DNA of 64,000 nucleotides from the NCBI GenBank assembly GCA_002753565.1, contig PEAM01000013.1, positions 36,800 through 100,799 of the forward strand, written 5' to 3'. The stretch is from Magnetococcales bacterium. Its GTDB lineage: Bacteria; Pseudomonadota; Magnetococcia; Magnetococcales; JADFYX01. Under the pieces are notes generated by a model that worked only from the letters and a program-made list of their open reading frames with translations, ran no database searches and was not told where the DNA came from. A program made the translations under genes and the position numbers. Of this stretch, positions 10,626 to 18,558 are shown piece by piece. Each line of letters starts with the position of its first letter. Positions within the stretch are counted from its first letter, which is position 1.

Positions 10626-10807
10626 AGACACTTTGTCCCATGAATTTTTATCCTTTATTTGAAAAAATGTGAGTAATGCTAGGTTTTCCGGAACCCTTCG
10701 GGCTATCCGCTGTCGAAGTTATCCATTGTAGAAAGAATGTGTGGTGGGTTTCTATATCACTATTTAATTCTATTCTAATATTACAGCTATCTGATATTAA
10801 ATGGTTT

Positions 10808-10833
10808 TTATTGATAAATAACGGTTATTGATA
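10808..10833. promoter_or_regulatory. direct repeats TTATTGATA between enhancer and promoter
   Basis: TTATTGATA occurs at 10808-10816 and again at 10825-10833 in an AT-rich stretch between the palindrome and the sigma-54 promoter. A DNA-bending protein such as IHF often acts in this position, but neither copy fits the full IHF consensus, so this is only a candidate. Confidence 0.3.
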
Positions 10834-10848
10834 GGAAGTCCGGCTTGA

Positions 10849-10864
10849 TGGCATGGTAAATGCT
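10849..10864 (+). promoter_or_regulatory. sigma-54 (-24/-12) promoter of the ankyrin-cytochrome operon
   Basis: TGGCATGGTAAATGCT has the invariant GG (10850-10851) and GC (10862-10863) separated by exactly ten bases, as in the sigma-54 consensus TGGCAC-N5-TTGCW. Predicted transcription would begin about 12 bp after the GC, leaving roughly 70 bp of leader before the ankyrin start codon. The divergent gene encodes a sigma-54 activator, which strengthens the call. Confidence 0.7.
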
Positions 10865-10944
10865 ACTTGGTTATGTAAAGAGAACAGCCTTTTAGCCGGA
10901 CAGAAAACCGGTCAGTTAGCATCACGACCTAAAGGAGAAGGACC

Positions 10945-11916
10945 ATGAAAAGCACTCAAATCAAACTCGCTCTTTCCGTTCTGGCTATCACTGCCGGACT
11001 GGCTTTTATAACTGGTGAAACACCCAAAACCCAATCTGTCTCCAACGACATGGCTGTCGCCGCCATGGATGGTGATGCCAAGAAGGTAGAGAGTTTGCTC
11101 AATGGAGGGTGGGATGTCAACTATCTTGGTCGAGTTGGCAATACGCCACTGATGTGGGCGGCTGAGTATGGCCATAAAGAGGTTATTCAACAGCTGCTGA
11201 CAGCCAAGGCGGATGTCAATGCCACCAACCGCTGGGGACAGAGCGCCTTAACCCTGGCAGCACAGTGGGGCCATACCGATATCATCAAAACCCTGATCGC
11301 CCACGGAGCCGATGTCAACGTTGCCACCGACAACGGAGCCACACCGCTGATGAAAGCGGCCCAATATGGCTATAAGGATCTGGCTCAACTGCTGATTGAC
11401 AACCAGGCCGATATCGGAATAACCGATAAAAAAGGCCGTACGGCACTCATGATTGCCGCCGAGTGGGGCTCTAACGAGGTTGGTGAGATGATCATCGCCC
11501 AGGGTGGTGATGTCAACCACCTGGATAGAAACGGCTTCTCAGCGGTGATGCTGGCCGCCATGGGGGGCCACGAGGAGAGCGTCAAGAGCCTGCTGAGCAA
11601 CGGCGCCAGGCTGACCACCAAGCATGACTGTGGCTGTACGGCCCTGCATCTGGCTGCCGAGATGGGGTACGCCTCCATCGTTAAAACCATCATCGAAGCC
11701 GGAGCCGATGTGAACGTGGTCAACAACTGGGGGGTCTCTCCTCTGATGTTTGCTGCCGAAAAGAACCACTTCGATACCGCCAAGGTTCTGATCGAAAACG
11801 GCGCAGACCCCTCCCTGACCGATGTGGATGGTCAGAACGCTTTGAAGCACTATGGCAAGAAGACCACCAAAAGCGCCATGGGCAAACTGTTTGCCAAAGT
11901 CGCTGCGATGATCTAA
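10945..11916 (+). CDS. exported ankyrin-repeat protein
   Basis: 323-residue protein with a hydrophobic signal sequence or anchor (about residues 6-26). Eight consecutive 33-residue ankyrin repeats follow and a partial capping repeat; each has the G-x-T/S-P/A-L-x-x-A-A pattern and many end in GADVN-like turns. Ankyrin stacks bind proteins; a periplasmic one beside cytochromes suggests a role in assembly or protection, but this is inference. AAAGGAG lies nine bases before the ATG. It is first in an operon with three cytochrome genes and is probably driven by the sigma-54 promoter at 10849. A Cys pair (CGC) near residue 231 is unusual for the repeat. Confidence 0.9.
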   Translation: MKSTQIKLALSVLAITAGLAFITGETPKTQSVSNDMAVAAMDGDAKKVESLLNGGWDVNYLGRVGNTPLMWAAEYGHKEVIQQLLTAKADVNATNRWGQSALTLAAQWGHTDIIKTLIAHGADVNVATDNGATPLMKAAQYGYKDLAQLLIDNQADIGITDKKGRTALMIAAEWGSNEVGEMIIAQGGDVNHLDRNGFSAVMLAAMGGHEESVKSLLSNGARLTTKHDCGCTALHLAAEMGYASIVKTIIEAGADVNVVNNWGVSPLMFAAEKNHFDTAKVLIENGADPSLTDVDGQNALKHYGKKTTKSAMGKLFAKVAAMI

Positions 11917-11961
11917 AACACCCCATAGCGAACCCTCCAACCTGATGCAAGGTGAGAAAAA

Positions 11962-11990
11962 GGGAGGCCCGATTTTTAATCGGGTCTCCC
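11962..11990 (+). other. hairpin between ankyrin and cytochrome genes
   Basis: GGGAGGCCCGAT pairs with ATCGGGTCTCCC across a five-base loop, with one G-T wobble. No T-run follows, so it is unlikely to be a strong intrinsic terminator. It could protect the upstream mRNA or reduce read-through into the cytochrome genes. Confidence 0.55.
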
Positions 11991-12012
11991 GAACAAACGG
12001 AAGGCATGGGCA

Positions 12013-12972
12013 ATGAAATCTATCAACCACCAAACCGTTACGCCCTCACTCCTCCTCCTCCTTCTTTTTTTGGGACTGTTTTTAACCTGTTCCGTCGCTT
12101 TTTCCTCTCCCCAACCAAAGAGTGAACCGCCCAACACAGACAGCTATTGTCTGCGCTGCCATGGGATGAAAACCCTAAGCTACCAAGATCCCCAAACCGG
12201 AAATCTGGTCGACCTCTCCATCGATGAGACCGCTCTGCCCCATGCAACGCATGGCAAACAGCCGTGCGAAAGTTGCCACAAAGGCGATTTTGACGATTAT
12301 CCCCACGATATTGCCCACGAAAAACAGGCGACCTCCTGCCCCGATTGCCACCAAGACAAGCCGGAGTTGAAAAAATATCGCTTCGACAAAATTGCCATTC
12401 AGTTTAATAAGAGCGTTCACTATCAAAAAGATCCTGAGCACTTTACCTGCTACACCTGTCATGACCTGCACACCTGGCAGATCGGCCAGTCCCATGAGGC
12501 CACCGATAAACTGGTAGCCGGCAGCAATGGAATTTGCCTTGGTTGCCACACAAAAAACAGCCAGGAGCCGATGCCAACGCCATCGATTACAGAGAGCCAC
12601 GATTGGCTGCCCAGTAGTGGGCTTCATCTACAGTCCATTCGCTGCGTGGAGTGTCACACCCCACGCCCCGGTTCCATTGTGCATGCCATCGAACCGGCTC
12701 GACGGGCGGAAAAAGAGTGTGAGTCCTGTCACACTCAAGACTCCATTCTTCTCACCAAGCTCTATAAATATCGGCTGGGAGAGAGCGAGCGCAAGGCCGG
12801 TTTTATTAACGGCGTGGTGTTGAACGACAGCTACATTATTGGCATGACCCGCCATCCGATTTTAGATCTGCTCGGTATCCTGATGGTACTGTTTACCGCC
12901 TTGGGTGTTGGCGCCCACGGATTGGGTCGTTGGCTGGCGGCACGCAGGAGGAGAGACCATGACAAACGATAA
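12013..12972 (+). CDS. heptaheme c-type cytochrome, membrane-anchored
   Basis: 319-residue protein with an N-terminal signal sequence (about residues 13-31, very Leu-rich) and seven CxxCH heme sites: CLRCH, CESCH, CPDCH, CYTCH, CLGCH, CVECH and CESCH. A C-terminal membrane helix (about 280-300) and an Arg-rich cytoplasmic tail tether it to the inner membrane. It would carry electrons on the periplasmic side between the adjacent cytochrome b and the octaheme protein. It overlaps the cytochrome b start by 14 bases, a sign of translational coupling. NapC/NrfH-type and tetrathionate-related multiheme carriers are alternatives, but I could not assign a family. Confidence 0.9.
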   Translation: MKSINHQTVTPSLLLLLLFLGLFLTCSVAFSSPQPKSEPPNTDSYCLRCHGMKTLSYQDPQTGNLVDLSIDETALPHATHGKQPCESCHKGDFDDYPHDIAHEKQATSCPDCHQDKPELKKYRFDKIAIQFNKSVHYQKDPEHFTCYTCHDLHTWQIGQSHEATDKLVAGSNGICLGCHTKNSQEPMPTPSITESHDWLPSSGLHLQSIRCVECHTPRPGSIVHAIEPARRAEKECESCHTQDSILLTKLYKYRLGESERKAGFINGVVLNDSYIIGMTRHPILDLLGILMVLFTALGVGAHGLGRWLAARRRRDHDKR

Positions 12973-13627
12973 CAGCACAACACGACTGGTGATGCTCTAT
13001 CCTCTCTGGCTTAGAGTCTGGCACTGGAGCAACGCCCTGCTTTTTGTTCTATTGGTCGTCAGCGGTATCAGCCTCCACTTTGCCGGGCCACAGATGCCCC
13101 TGATCCCTTTTCGTACGGCCCGGTCCATCCATAACGTCAGCGGTCTCTTGATGTGTGCCGGCTATCTTTTCTATGTTATTAACAATTTTCGTTCCAACAA
13201 CATACGGCACTATATTCCGGTCTGGCAGGGGCTGGTGGGGCGACTGGTCAAGCAGGCAACCTTTTATGGTGTGGGTATTTTTAAGGGGGAACATCACCCC
13301 ATCCCCCCCACAGAAGCACAAAAATTCAATCCTCTGCAGCAGTTAACCTATGTGGCGGTGATGTTTGTCGCCATACCCGTTCTCATCATCACCGGTGTGT
13401 TGCTGCTGGTTCCCGAATATGCCCCGGAGCAATTTTTGGGTATGGGCGGCCTCTGGCCCATTGCTGTGCTGCACTATCTTATCGGTATTGGCCTCACCGC
13501 CTTTCTTATCTCCCATGTTTATCTGATCACCACAGGAGAGACCCTCACCCACGACCTGAAAAAAATGATCCATGGAATGGAAAAAATCGCTGTCAAGAAG
13601 GAGGATAACCATGAAAACCCTGCCTGA
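12959..13627 (+). CDS. cytochrome b subunit, four-helix quinol/quinone module
   Basis: 222-residue integral membrane protein of the cytochrome b561/PhsC/FdhI type. Four hydrophobic helices are visible, with histidines suited to bind two b hemes: VWHWSN in helix 1, SIHNVS in helix 2, and LHYL and SHVYL in helix 4. It would exchange electrons with the quinone pool. I chose the ATG at 12959 because AGGAGGAG precedes it closely; the open frame continues upstream to 12905 without a site. It overlaps both neighbours (14 bp with the heptaheme gene, 17 bp with the octaheme gene), so the three products are probably made together as one complex. Confidence 0.9.
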   Translation: MTNDNSTTRLVMLYPLWLRVWHWSNALLFVLLVVSGISLHFAGPQMPLIPFRTARSIHNVSGLLMCAGYLFYVINNFRSNNIRHYIPVWQGLVGRLVKQATFYGVGIFKGEHHPIPPTEAQKFNPLQQLTYVAVMFVAIPVLIITGVLLLVPEYAPEQFLGMGGLWPIAVLHYLIGIGLTAFLISHVYLITTGETLTHDLKKMIHGMEKIAVKKEDNHENPA

Positions 13628-15758
13628 AAAACTCGTGACCTTCCTGCGCAACCCTCTGATTCTTGTTGCGGTATTGGTGATTTTGGCGGTTGGCTATCGA
13701 TGGCTCTATCCGTGGGGAATCGCCAAGTACAGTGGTGTGGTTAATGCCCCCCTTACCTTTGCCAACAGTGTCGAATTGAGTGACCGAGGGTTTGAAAAAC
13801 TGGCCAACGAGCTCAACGCCAGCCACAGCCAGCAGATTGCCGACAAGCTGACAGCCGATGAGGAGGTCCCTTTTGCCAAGCGGCTTCGGCAACAGAGGGT
13901 GATGAACCTGCGCTCGGTGAAAGCCGAGGGGCCTTTTCCCCATATCGACTATTTCCGCAAAGCCGGTATTCGTCAATACAAAGGGCCAGACACCTGCCTC
14001 ACCTGCCACAAAAAGATGGATGTGCCCGACGGGAAAGGGGGCCACAAAAAGGTCAGCACCCTGGATGATATTGTCAATACGGTCCACTACAAATTTCAGC
14101 AGTCCGAACCCGGTTTTTCAACGTATGGATTCGATGGGCGGGAGGTCAACGCCAAAGGTACCCGAGGTATTCCCATGGGTAAAATTGACCGGGCCTGTGG
14201 GGTTCCCGGCTCTTTCTCCTGGACTGGCTGGGCCGATCTGATCAAAACAAAACCGGCGCACTCCCATGGTGAAATTGAGATGCGCAGTGAAGGGTGTGGC
14301 CAGTGTCATGTGGGGGGAGGGTATCACCCCGCCACCGAAATGATGATGCCCGGCGGGCGGGTGCCAGAGGTAGCCAAACAGGGCATCGACTGCCTGATCT
14401 GCCACGCCACAGCCTATGATATGAACCAACGCTTTGTCATCGAAGATGAGGGCGGACCACGCTGGAACCAAGACCGAAGCATGAAGGCGGCCATGACAGT
14501 CGGCATGCCGGACAACAGAACCTGCATGAGCTGTCATCAACACAATATGGGCGGAGACCTGGAGAAAAATCTCCCTCCTGGTGCCGCACCGGATAATCTT
14601 GGTTATCAAAACCGTCGTCTTCTTCACCCCGGTTCCAAACGGGGTAACTCCATGACGGCGCAACACGATGTTCATATGGCTGCCAACATGAGCTGTACCG
14701 ATTGCCATGTACCCGAAGGCCACAAAATACCTCGGGGCACCAAAGGGGTCGATCTGATTGCCAACGATCTACCCGGCAAGGTGGTCGCCTGCGAAACCTG
14801 CCATACGACGGCCCCCCATGTGAAGGATGATGAGGATCGAGCCATTTTGAATGGCCATGGCGCTCGGGTCTCCTGCGAGGCCTGCCACATTAAAAATCTG
14901 CGTGATGACAATGTGGTGCTGCGAGATTGGGTCCATCCGGTCTGGAACGAAGAGGAGGGGGTCTATACCTTTGTCGACATCTTCCAATCCGGCAAACCGG
15001 GCCAGGGCTTTACCTTCCTCTGGTTTAACGGCAACGGAACCTTCTTAGCCAACGCTCTGGGCAACAACCCCAACGGTGGCGATGCCTATAATCCCCTCAT
15101 GGATCAGATGGTCACCATTGACGATCCCGAGGCCATCGCAACCATTCGTGCCGCCGCTATCCGACTCAAAGAGAGTTATCCTGAGCTGGATGTAGATCGC
15201 TATGTCAAGGAGGCCACCAACCCCTTGATGGCTCTCTCCCCAGAGATGTTGGCCAAACGACAGAAGATGATCGAAGAGAACATCCGCCCGGTGATGGAGA
15301 AGGGTGAGAGCAAACTCTACCCCTTTAAAATCTTCAATGCCATCATGTACGAGGATATGAGCAACCAAGGCCCCTTTGGCGCCATGATTCTCCCCTTCGA
15401 CTATCCCACCTACTACGAAAAGGGAGACCCCAAGGCATCAGTTGTCGAGGCGCTGGGACACCCCATTGTCAAACGGATGTATGAGACCCCCTTCAAGCTC
15501 TATATGATGGACGAGTTCATGAAATATTTCGGGGTTGAAAAGTGGTCCGGTAGCTATCCCCTCAAAGGGGGAGTGTTGCAAAACGTCGAAGCCCATTGGA
15601 TGCGACAGATGGGTACCTTGATGATCAACCACGGTATCCAGAGAAAGGGGCGGGGTTGTAAGGAGTGCCATGCCAATAAAGGGATCATCAACTTTGAGGC
15701 GCTGGGCTATCCTCCCGAACGGGCCAAAGAGCTGAGAAATCTCCCTGAACTGGATTGA
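13611..15758 (+). CDS. octaheme c-type cytochrome, probable terminal reductase or oxidase
   Basis: 715-residue protein with an N-terminal signal anchor (about residues 14-36) and eight CxxCH sites: CLTCH, CGQCH, CLICH, CMSCH, CTDCH, CETCH, CEACH and CKECH. The last lies near the C-terminus. A region of about 240 residues without hemes separates site 7 from site 8. This could be a catalytic or docking domain. AAGGAGG lies five bases before the ATG at 13611. The overall plan resembles octaheme tetrathionate/nitrite reductase-like proteins, but no active-site signature is certain and the substrate is unknown. With the upstream genes it makes a module of 15 c-type hemes plus b hemes. A strong terminator follows. 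Confidence 0.88.
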   Translation: MKTLPEKLVTFLRNPLILVAVLVILAVGYRWLYPWGIAKYSGVVNAPLTFANSVELSDRGFEKLANELNASHSQQIADKLTADEEVPFAKRLRQQRVMNLRSVKAEGPFPHIDYFRKAGIRQYKGPDTCLTCHKKMDVPDGKGGHKKVSTLDDIVNTVHYKFQQSEPGFSTYGFDGREVNAKGTRGIPMGKIDRACGVPGSFSWTGWADLIKTKPAHSHGEIEMRSEGCGQCHVGGGYHPATEMMMPGGRVPEVAKQGIDCLICHATAYDMNQRFVIEDEGGPRWNQDRSMKAAMTVGMPDNRTCMSCHQHNMGGDLEKNLPPGAAPDNLGYQNRRLLHPGSKRGNSMTAQHDVHMAANMSCTDCHVPEGHKIPRGTKGVDLIANDLPGKVVACETCHTTAPHVKDDEDRAILNGHGARVSCEACHIKNLRDDNVVLRDWVHPVWNEEEGVYTFVDIFQSGKPGQGFTFLWFNGNGTFLANALGNNPNGGDAYNPLMDQMVTIDDPEAIATIRAAAIRLKESYPELDVDRYVKEATNPLMALSPEMLAKRQKMIEENIRPVMEKGESKLYPFKIFNAIMYEDMSNQGPFGAMILPFDYPTYYEKGDPKASVVEALGHPIVKRMYETPFKLYMMDEFMKYFGVEKWSGSYPLKGGVLQNVEAHWMRQMGTLMINHGIQRKGRGCKECHANKGIINFEALGYPPERAKELRNLPELD

Positions 15759-15776
15759 TCTCCCTTCAGGAGCTTG

Positions 15777-15818
15777 GGCTTGATCTGACCATTGGTTGGA
15801 TCAAGCCTTCTTTTTTTT
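15777..15818 (+). terminator. intrinsic terminator of the cytochrome operon
   Basis: Perfect nine-base stem GGCTTGATC/GATCAAGCC with a 13-base loop, followed by TTCTTTTTTTT. It begins 19 bp after the octaheme stop. Confidence 0.92.
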
Positions 15819-15980
15819 ATCTATTTCGCTACACTGCTCTTTTATAGGGGGTGGAGAGAGGAACTAAAAGGTGTGGTTCTCTGTCCTAGCCATGTTATTT
15901 AAATTAAATATCGGTATCAAAGCCGGATTATCCCCTCAGTTCTATTATAATAATACTTTAAGATATCAGGAGAAATGTTG

Positions 15981-16415
15981 ATGAGTCAATCCAGCGACAA
16001 CCAAGCTTCCACCTGTCTGTTACAAGATGTGGGCGTCATGCGTTTTAACAAGGAGCATATGCGTCTGGCTTCCTATGCGGCAGAGTTTCAGGAGTTGGTT
16101 GACGAACTAAGAGAGCGTCCCCCTGAAACAAAGGATTGGCAGCATATTGATGCTCTGTTCAGTCGCATTCTTCGGGTTGCTTCTGGCCATTTCAAGGTGG
16201 AAGAGGAGATGATGTCTTCTCAAGGGTATCCCGGTTATGCCAGCCAAAAAAAGCAGCATGACAAGTTTTTGAAGAAAATGTTGGAGGTGCAAGGGGAGAT
16301 TAGGAACCGTAACATTCGATTCAAAGATGATTTCAAATCCATGCTCTGGGACTGGTTGATTCACCATATCAATGAGGTGGATGTGGAGTATCGGGCTTTT
16401 TTTCAAGGTAAATAA
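15981..16415 (+). CDS. bacteriohemerythrin
   Basis: 144-residue single-domain hemerythrin, a four-helix bundle that binds O2 at a non-heme diiron site. Conserved ligand positions are visible: H-x3-E in HFKVEEEM, H-x4 in KKQHDKFL and H-x4-D in HHINEVDVEY. The short N-terminal tail precedes VMRFNKEH. I prefer the ATG at 15981 because AGGAG at 15968-15972 is eight bases away; an ATG two codons earlier (15975) is too close. Hemerythrins in motile microaerophiles serve O2 sensing, storage or delivery. It stands alone in its orientation, just after the cytochrome operon. Confidence 0.92.
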   Translation: MSQSSDNQASTCLLQDVGVMRFNKEHMRLASYAAEFQELVDELRERPPETKDWQHIDALFSRILRVASGHFKVEEEMMSSQGYPGYASQKKQHDKFLKKMLEVQGEIRNRNIRFKDDFKSMLWDWLIHHINEVDVEYRAFFQGK

Positions 16416-16487
16416 GATCCTGCCGACCAATCAAGACAGAAGCTCTCTCAGGTTTTTTTCTCTAGCCTTTGGCCCCTTTTTATTGGC

Positions 16488-16544
16488 GTGTAATGGAAGA
16501 GACTCTTATCACCAATAAGGTGACGGCGATTTCTTCCATTACAC
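16488..16544. repeat. long inverted repeat downstream of hemerythrin gene
   Basis: GTGTAATGGAAGA (16488-16500) and TCTTCCATTACAC (16532-16544) are a perfect 13-bp pair. Inside the loop a second stem, TCACC/GGTGA, closes over AATAA. There is no T-run. It sits between two convergent genes. About 20 bp later TTGAAATCTCTATAA resembles the right end of the dispersed MITE-like repeat, perhaps a remnant. Confidence 0.6.
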
Positions 16545-16623
16545 CTGATATTGTTATTCTCCTTGAAATCTCTATAAATCAATGGTTTGCGCCATGCACA
16601 CACCACCAACTGTCGTTTCTGGG

Positions 16624-17493
16624 TTACATACCGAGGGATCGAGCCAGATATTTCTCGTAGGTTGGAGAGAGTCGTTGGCGAATTCGGCTGACCTCCTGGT
16701 CGGACAAGGTGTAGGGTTGACGTTTTTTTTCTTCGGCAGAACGCAGTGAGATCACCCCATTTTTAACATGGCGGATACCCTTGCCTGCGCTGTTGGGGCG
16801 ATCGTCATAATGGGGCGCATTGATAAAACCAAGAGGGAAGGTTCGGGGAGGCAATGCACAAAAATCGGCTGTTTTGTGCAAGAGTTCCAAGCTGTTTTCC
16901 ACCAAGGTTTCGTAAGCGATCATCAGGGTTTTATCTGGAAAGTCCTGGCAATCGGCTAAAAACTGCTCATGAAGATCTTGCCAGAAGTCACATAACAGCT
17001 CCAAGCTCTCCTGACCATAAAAATCGGGCCATTTGCGCCGCAACCCCTCAATATTATCCGCCGGATCTCGAAAAATCATCACAAACCGGGCGTTGGTAAA
17101 GGTTGCGTTGTAGGGTTTGCTCCGCAGAAGATTGGCACAAGCCGACTTATCTAAAATCCGGTTTGTCGGCATCGGCGTGCGAACCGCACGCCGATAGACC
17201 AACAGTTTACCTCCGCGAATCTCCTCTTGGCTGATATCAATCGGTAGCGGCAGGGCGGCCCGGTAGTGGGTAAGGTTTGAGTAGTGCCGCACGCCGTCAA
17301 TTTTAAGCCGGGAGGAGCCCAAGGCGGGATTCATGTCACTCTCGTGGATGTAGGCATCGGTGCGGTAGTGCTGGTGAAGCAGGGCCGGAAGCAGAGAGGT
17401 TCCCGCCCCGGAGACGCCGCAGATAAAAATTGGTTGAATGGTGCGGACCGGTTTAAACAGCCGACCTGTTAGGGATTCGATGCTGTTTTTCAT
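16624..17493 (-). CDS. sulfotransferase family protein
   Basis: 289-residue PAPS-dependent sulfotransferase-like protein. FICGVSGAGTSLLPALL near the N-terminus corresponds to the 5'-phosphosulfate loop, although the usual P-R-S-G-T is changed to V-S-G-A-G-T. RFVMIFRDPADNIEG in the middle matches the 3'-phosphate binding segment. It is the last gene of the leftward glycan cluster, 39 bp after a GT2 glycosyltransferase, so sulfation of a surface polysaccharide is the natural guess. A GTG at 17502 would add three residues; neither start has a good ribosome site. Confidence 0.8.
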   Translation of the reverse strand: MKNSIESLTGRLFKPVRTIQPIFICGVSGAGTSLLPALLHQHYRTDAYIHESDMNPALGSSRLKIDGVRHYSNLTHYRAALPLPIDISQEEIRGGKLLVYRRAVRTPMPTNRILDKSACANLLRSKPYNATFTNARFVMIFRDPADNIEGLRRKWPDFYGQESLELLCDFWQDLHEQFLADCQDFPDKTLMIAYETLVENSLELLHKTADFCALPPRTFPLGFINAPHYDDRPNSAGKGIRHVKNGVISLRSAEEKKRQPYTLSDQEVSRIRQRLSPTYEKYLARSLGM

Positions 17494-17532
17494 CCATTTC
17501 ACAAGGCAATATCCACAAGATAGAAAGTTGTG

Positions 17533-18558
17533 TTAAGCGACCAAACGGTTGGCAAGCACTTTTTTCACAGAGCCAAACAGTGACCAACCCCCATAGCGCA
17601 AGAAGGTGGCAACGACACTTGGGTTGAATTCAACGCCTGAACGACTCAACAGGCTCAAGGTATACCGGTCCAGCAGTTGTTGACGAAGGGTTGTCAGCAG
17701 GACAGGGTCCAGACCGGGTTGTTGTTCAAAGGCCCGGAAAAGAGACAGTAGAGCCAGCCATTGGCTGGCTGGCTCTCGCTCTGTTGGCCAGGGTGATTGG
17801 CTTAAATCCCGAATGTTGGCGATAACCTCTGGACTCCAGCTCTGTTCTGGCAGGAGGCTGGAGAAACGTTGCGCCACAATTCGCTGGCCAATCTGTTGTT
17901 GGCGATCATACTGTTGGCTGCTGGTTCGGTTGGCGTGGCGTCGGCTTTCGATGAGAGGCTCTGGGAGGTTGGCCCCCTGAGTCACCTGTAACAGCCGTCC
18001 CCATAGCTCAAAATCTTGAGCAAAGGGAACAGACTCATCGTAGGGGTGCTGAAGGGCCAGCGAACGTTTAAACAGGGCTGCTGTATGGAAAAAGGGGTTG
18101 TGGAAAAGGTTCCGCCAGCAGATTTCGGTGTGGCTGGCGGGTAGCTTCCGGGGTTGCGGCTCCCGCTTCCCTTGATGGTCGATGATCCAGGCTCCGGTGC
18201 CCAACAGCTCCACTTGCGAATGGCTCTTGACAAAGGCCATCTGCTTGGTAAAACGGTCTGGTTGGGAGCGGTCGTCGGCATCCTGCCGGGCAATCCACTC
18301 CCCCCTGGCCCGTCTTATGCCTCGGTTCAGGGTGGGGGTAAGTCCCAAATTGGTGCGGTTGCTGACCAAGACAAGGCGGGGATCTTGTTTGGCCCAACGG
18401 GCAAGAATCTGTGAGGTTTTATCGGTTGAGGCATCATCGATGATGATAAACTCAAAGGCACTGAAGCTCTGCTTGAGTATGCTCTCAATGGCTTCATCCA
18501 GATAGCGCTCACCGTTGTATACCCCCATGATGACGCTGATGGTGGGGGGGCTGTTCAA
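17533..18558 (-). CDS. glycosyltransferase family 2
   Basis: 341-residue GT-A glycosyltransferase. The N-terminus ISVIMGVYNGERYLDEAI and IIDDASTDKT are the classical GT2 donor-binding motifs, and WIARQDADDRS carries the DxD-type metal site. The C-terminal part is helical and variable. The start is a TTG that overlaps the stop of the preceding glycosyltransferase as TTGA. No in-frame ATG lies close enough to keep the GT2 fold. It likely builds an exopolysaccharide or O-antigen chain; the sugar is unknown. Confidence 0.88.
   Translation of the reverse strand: MNSPPTISVIMGVYNGERYLDEAIESILKQSFSAFEFIIIDDASTDKTSQILARWAKQDPRLVLVSNRTNLGLTPTLNRGIRRARGEWIARQDADDRSQPDRFTKQMAFVKSHSQVELLGTGAWIIDHQGKREPQPRKLPASHTEICWRNLFHNPFFHTAALFKRSLALQHPYDESVPFAQDFELWGRLLQVTQGANLPEPLIESRRHANRTSSQQYDRQQQIGQRIVAQRFSSLLPEQSWSPEVIANIRDLSQSPWPTEREPASQWLALLSLFRAFEQQPGLDPVLLTTLRQQLLDRYTLSLLSRSGVEFNPSVVATFLRYGGWSLFGSVKKVLANRLVA

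Noticed and set aside
16469..16660. 63-codon frame after hemerythrin
   Set aside because: Covers the long inverted repeat and runs into the sulfotransferase gene on the other strand.
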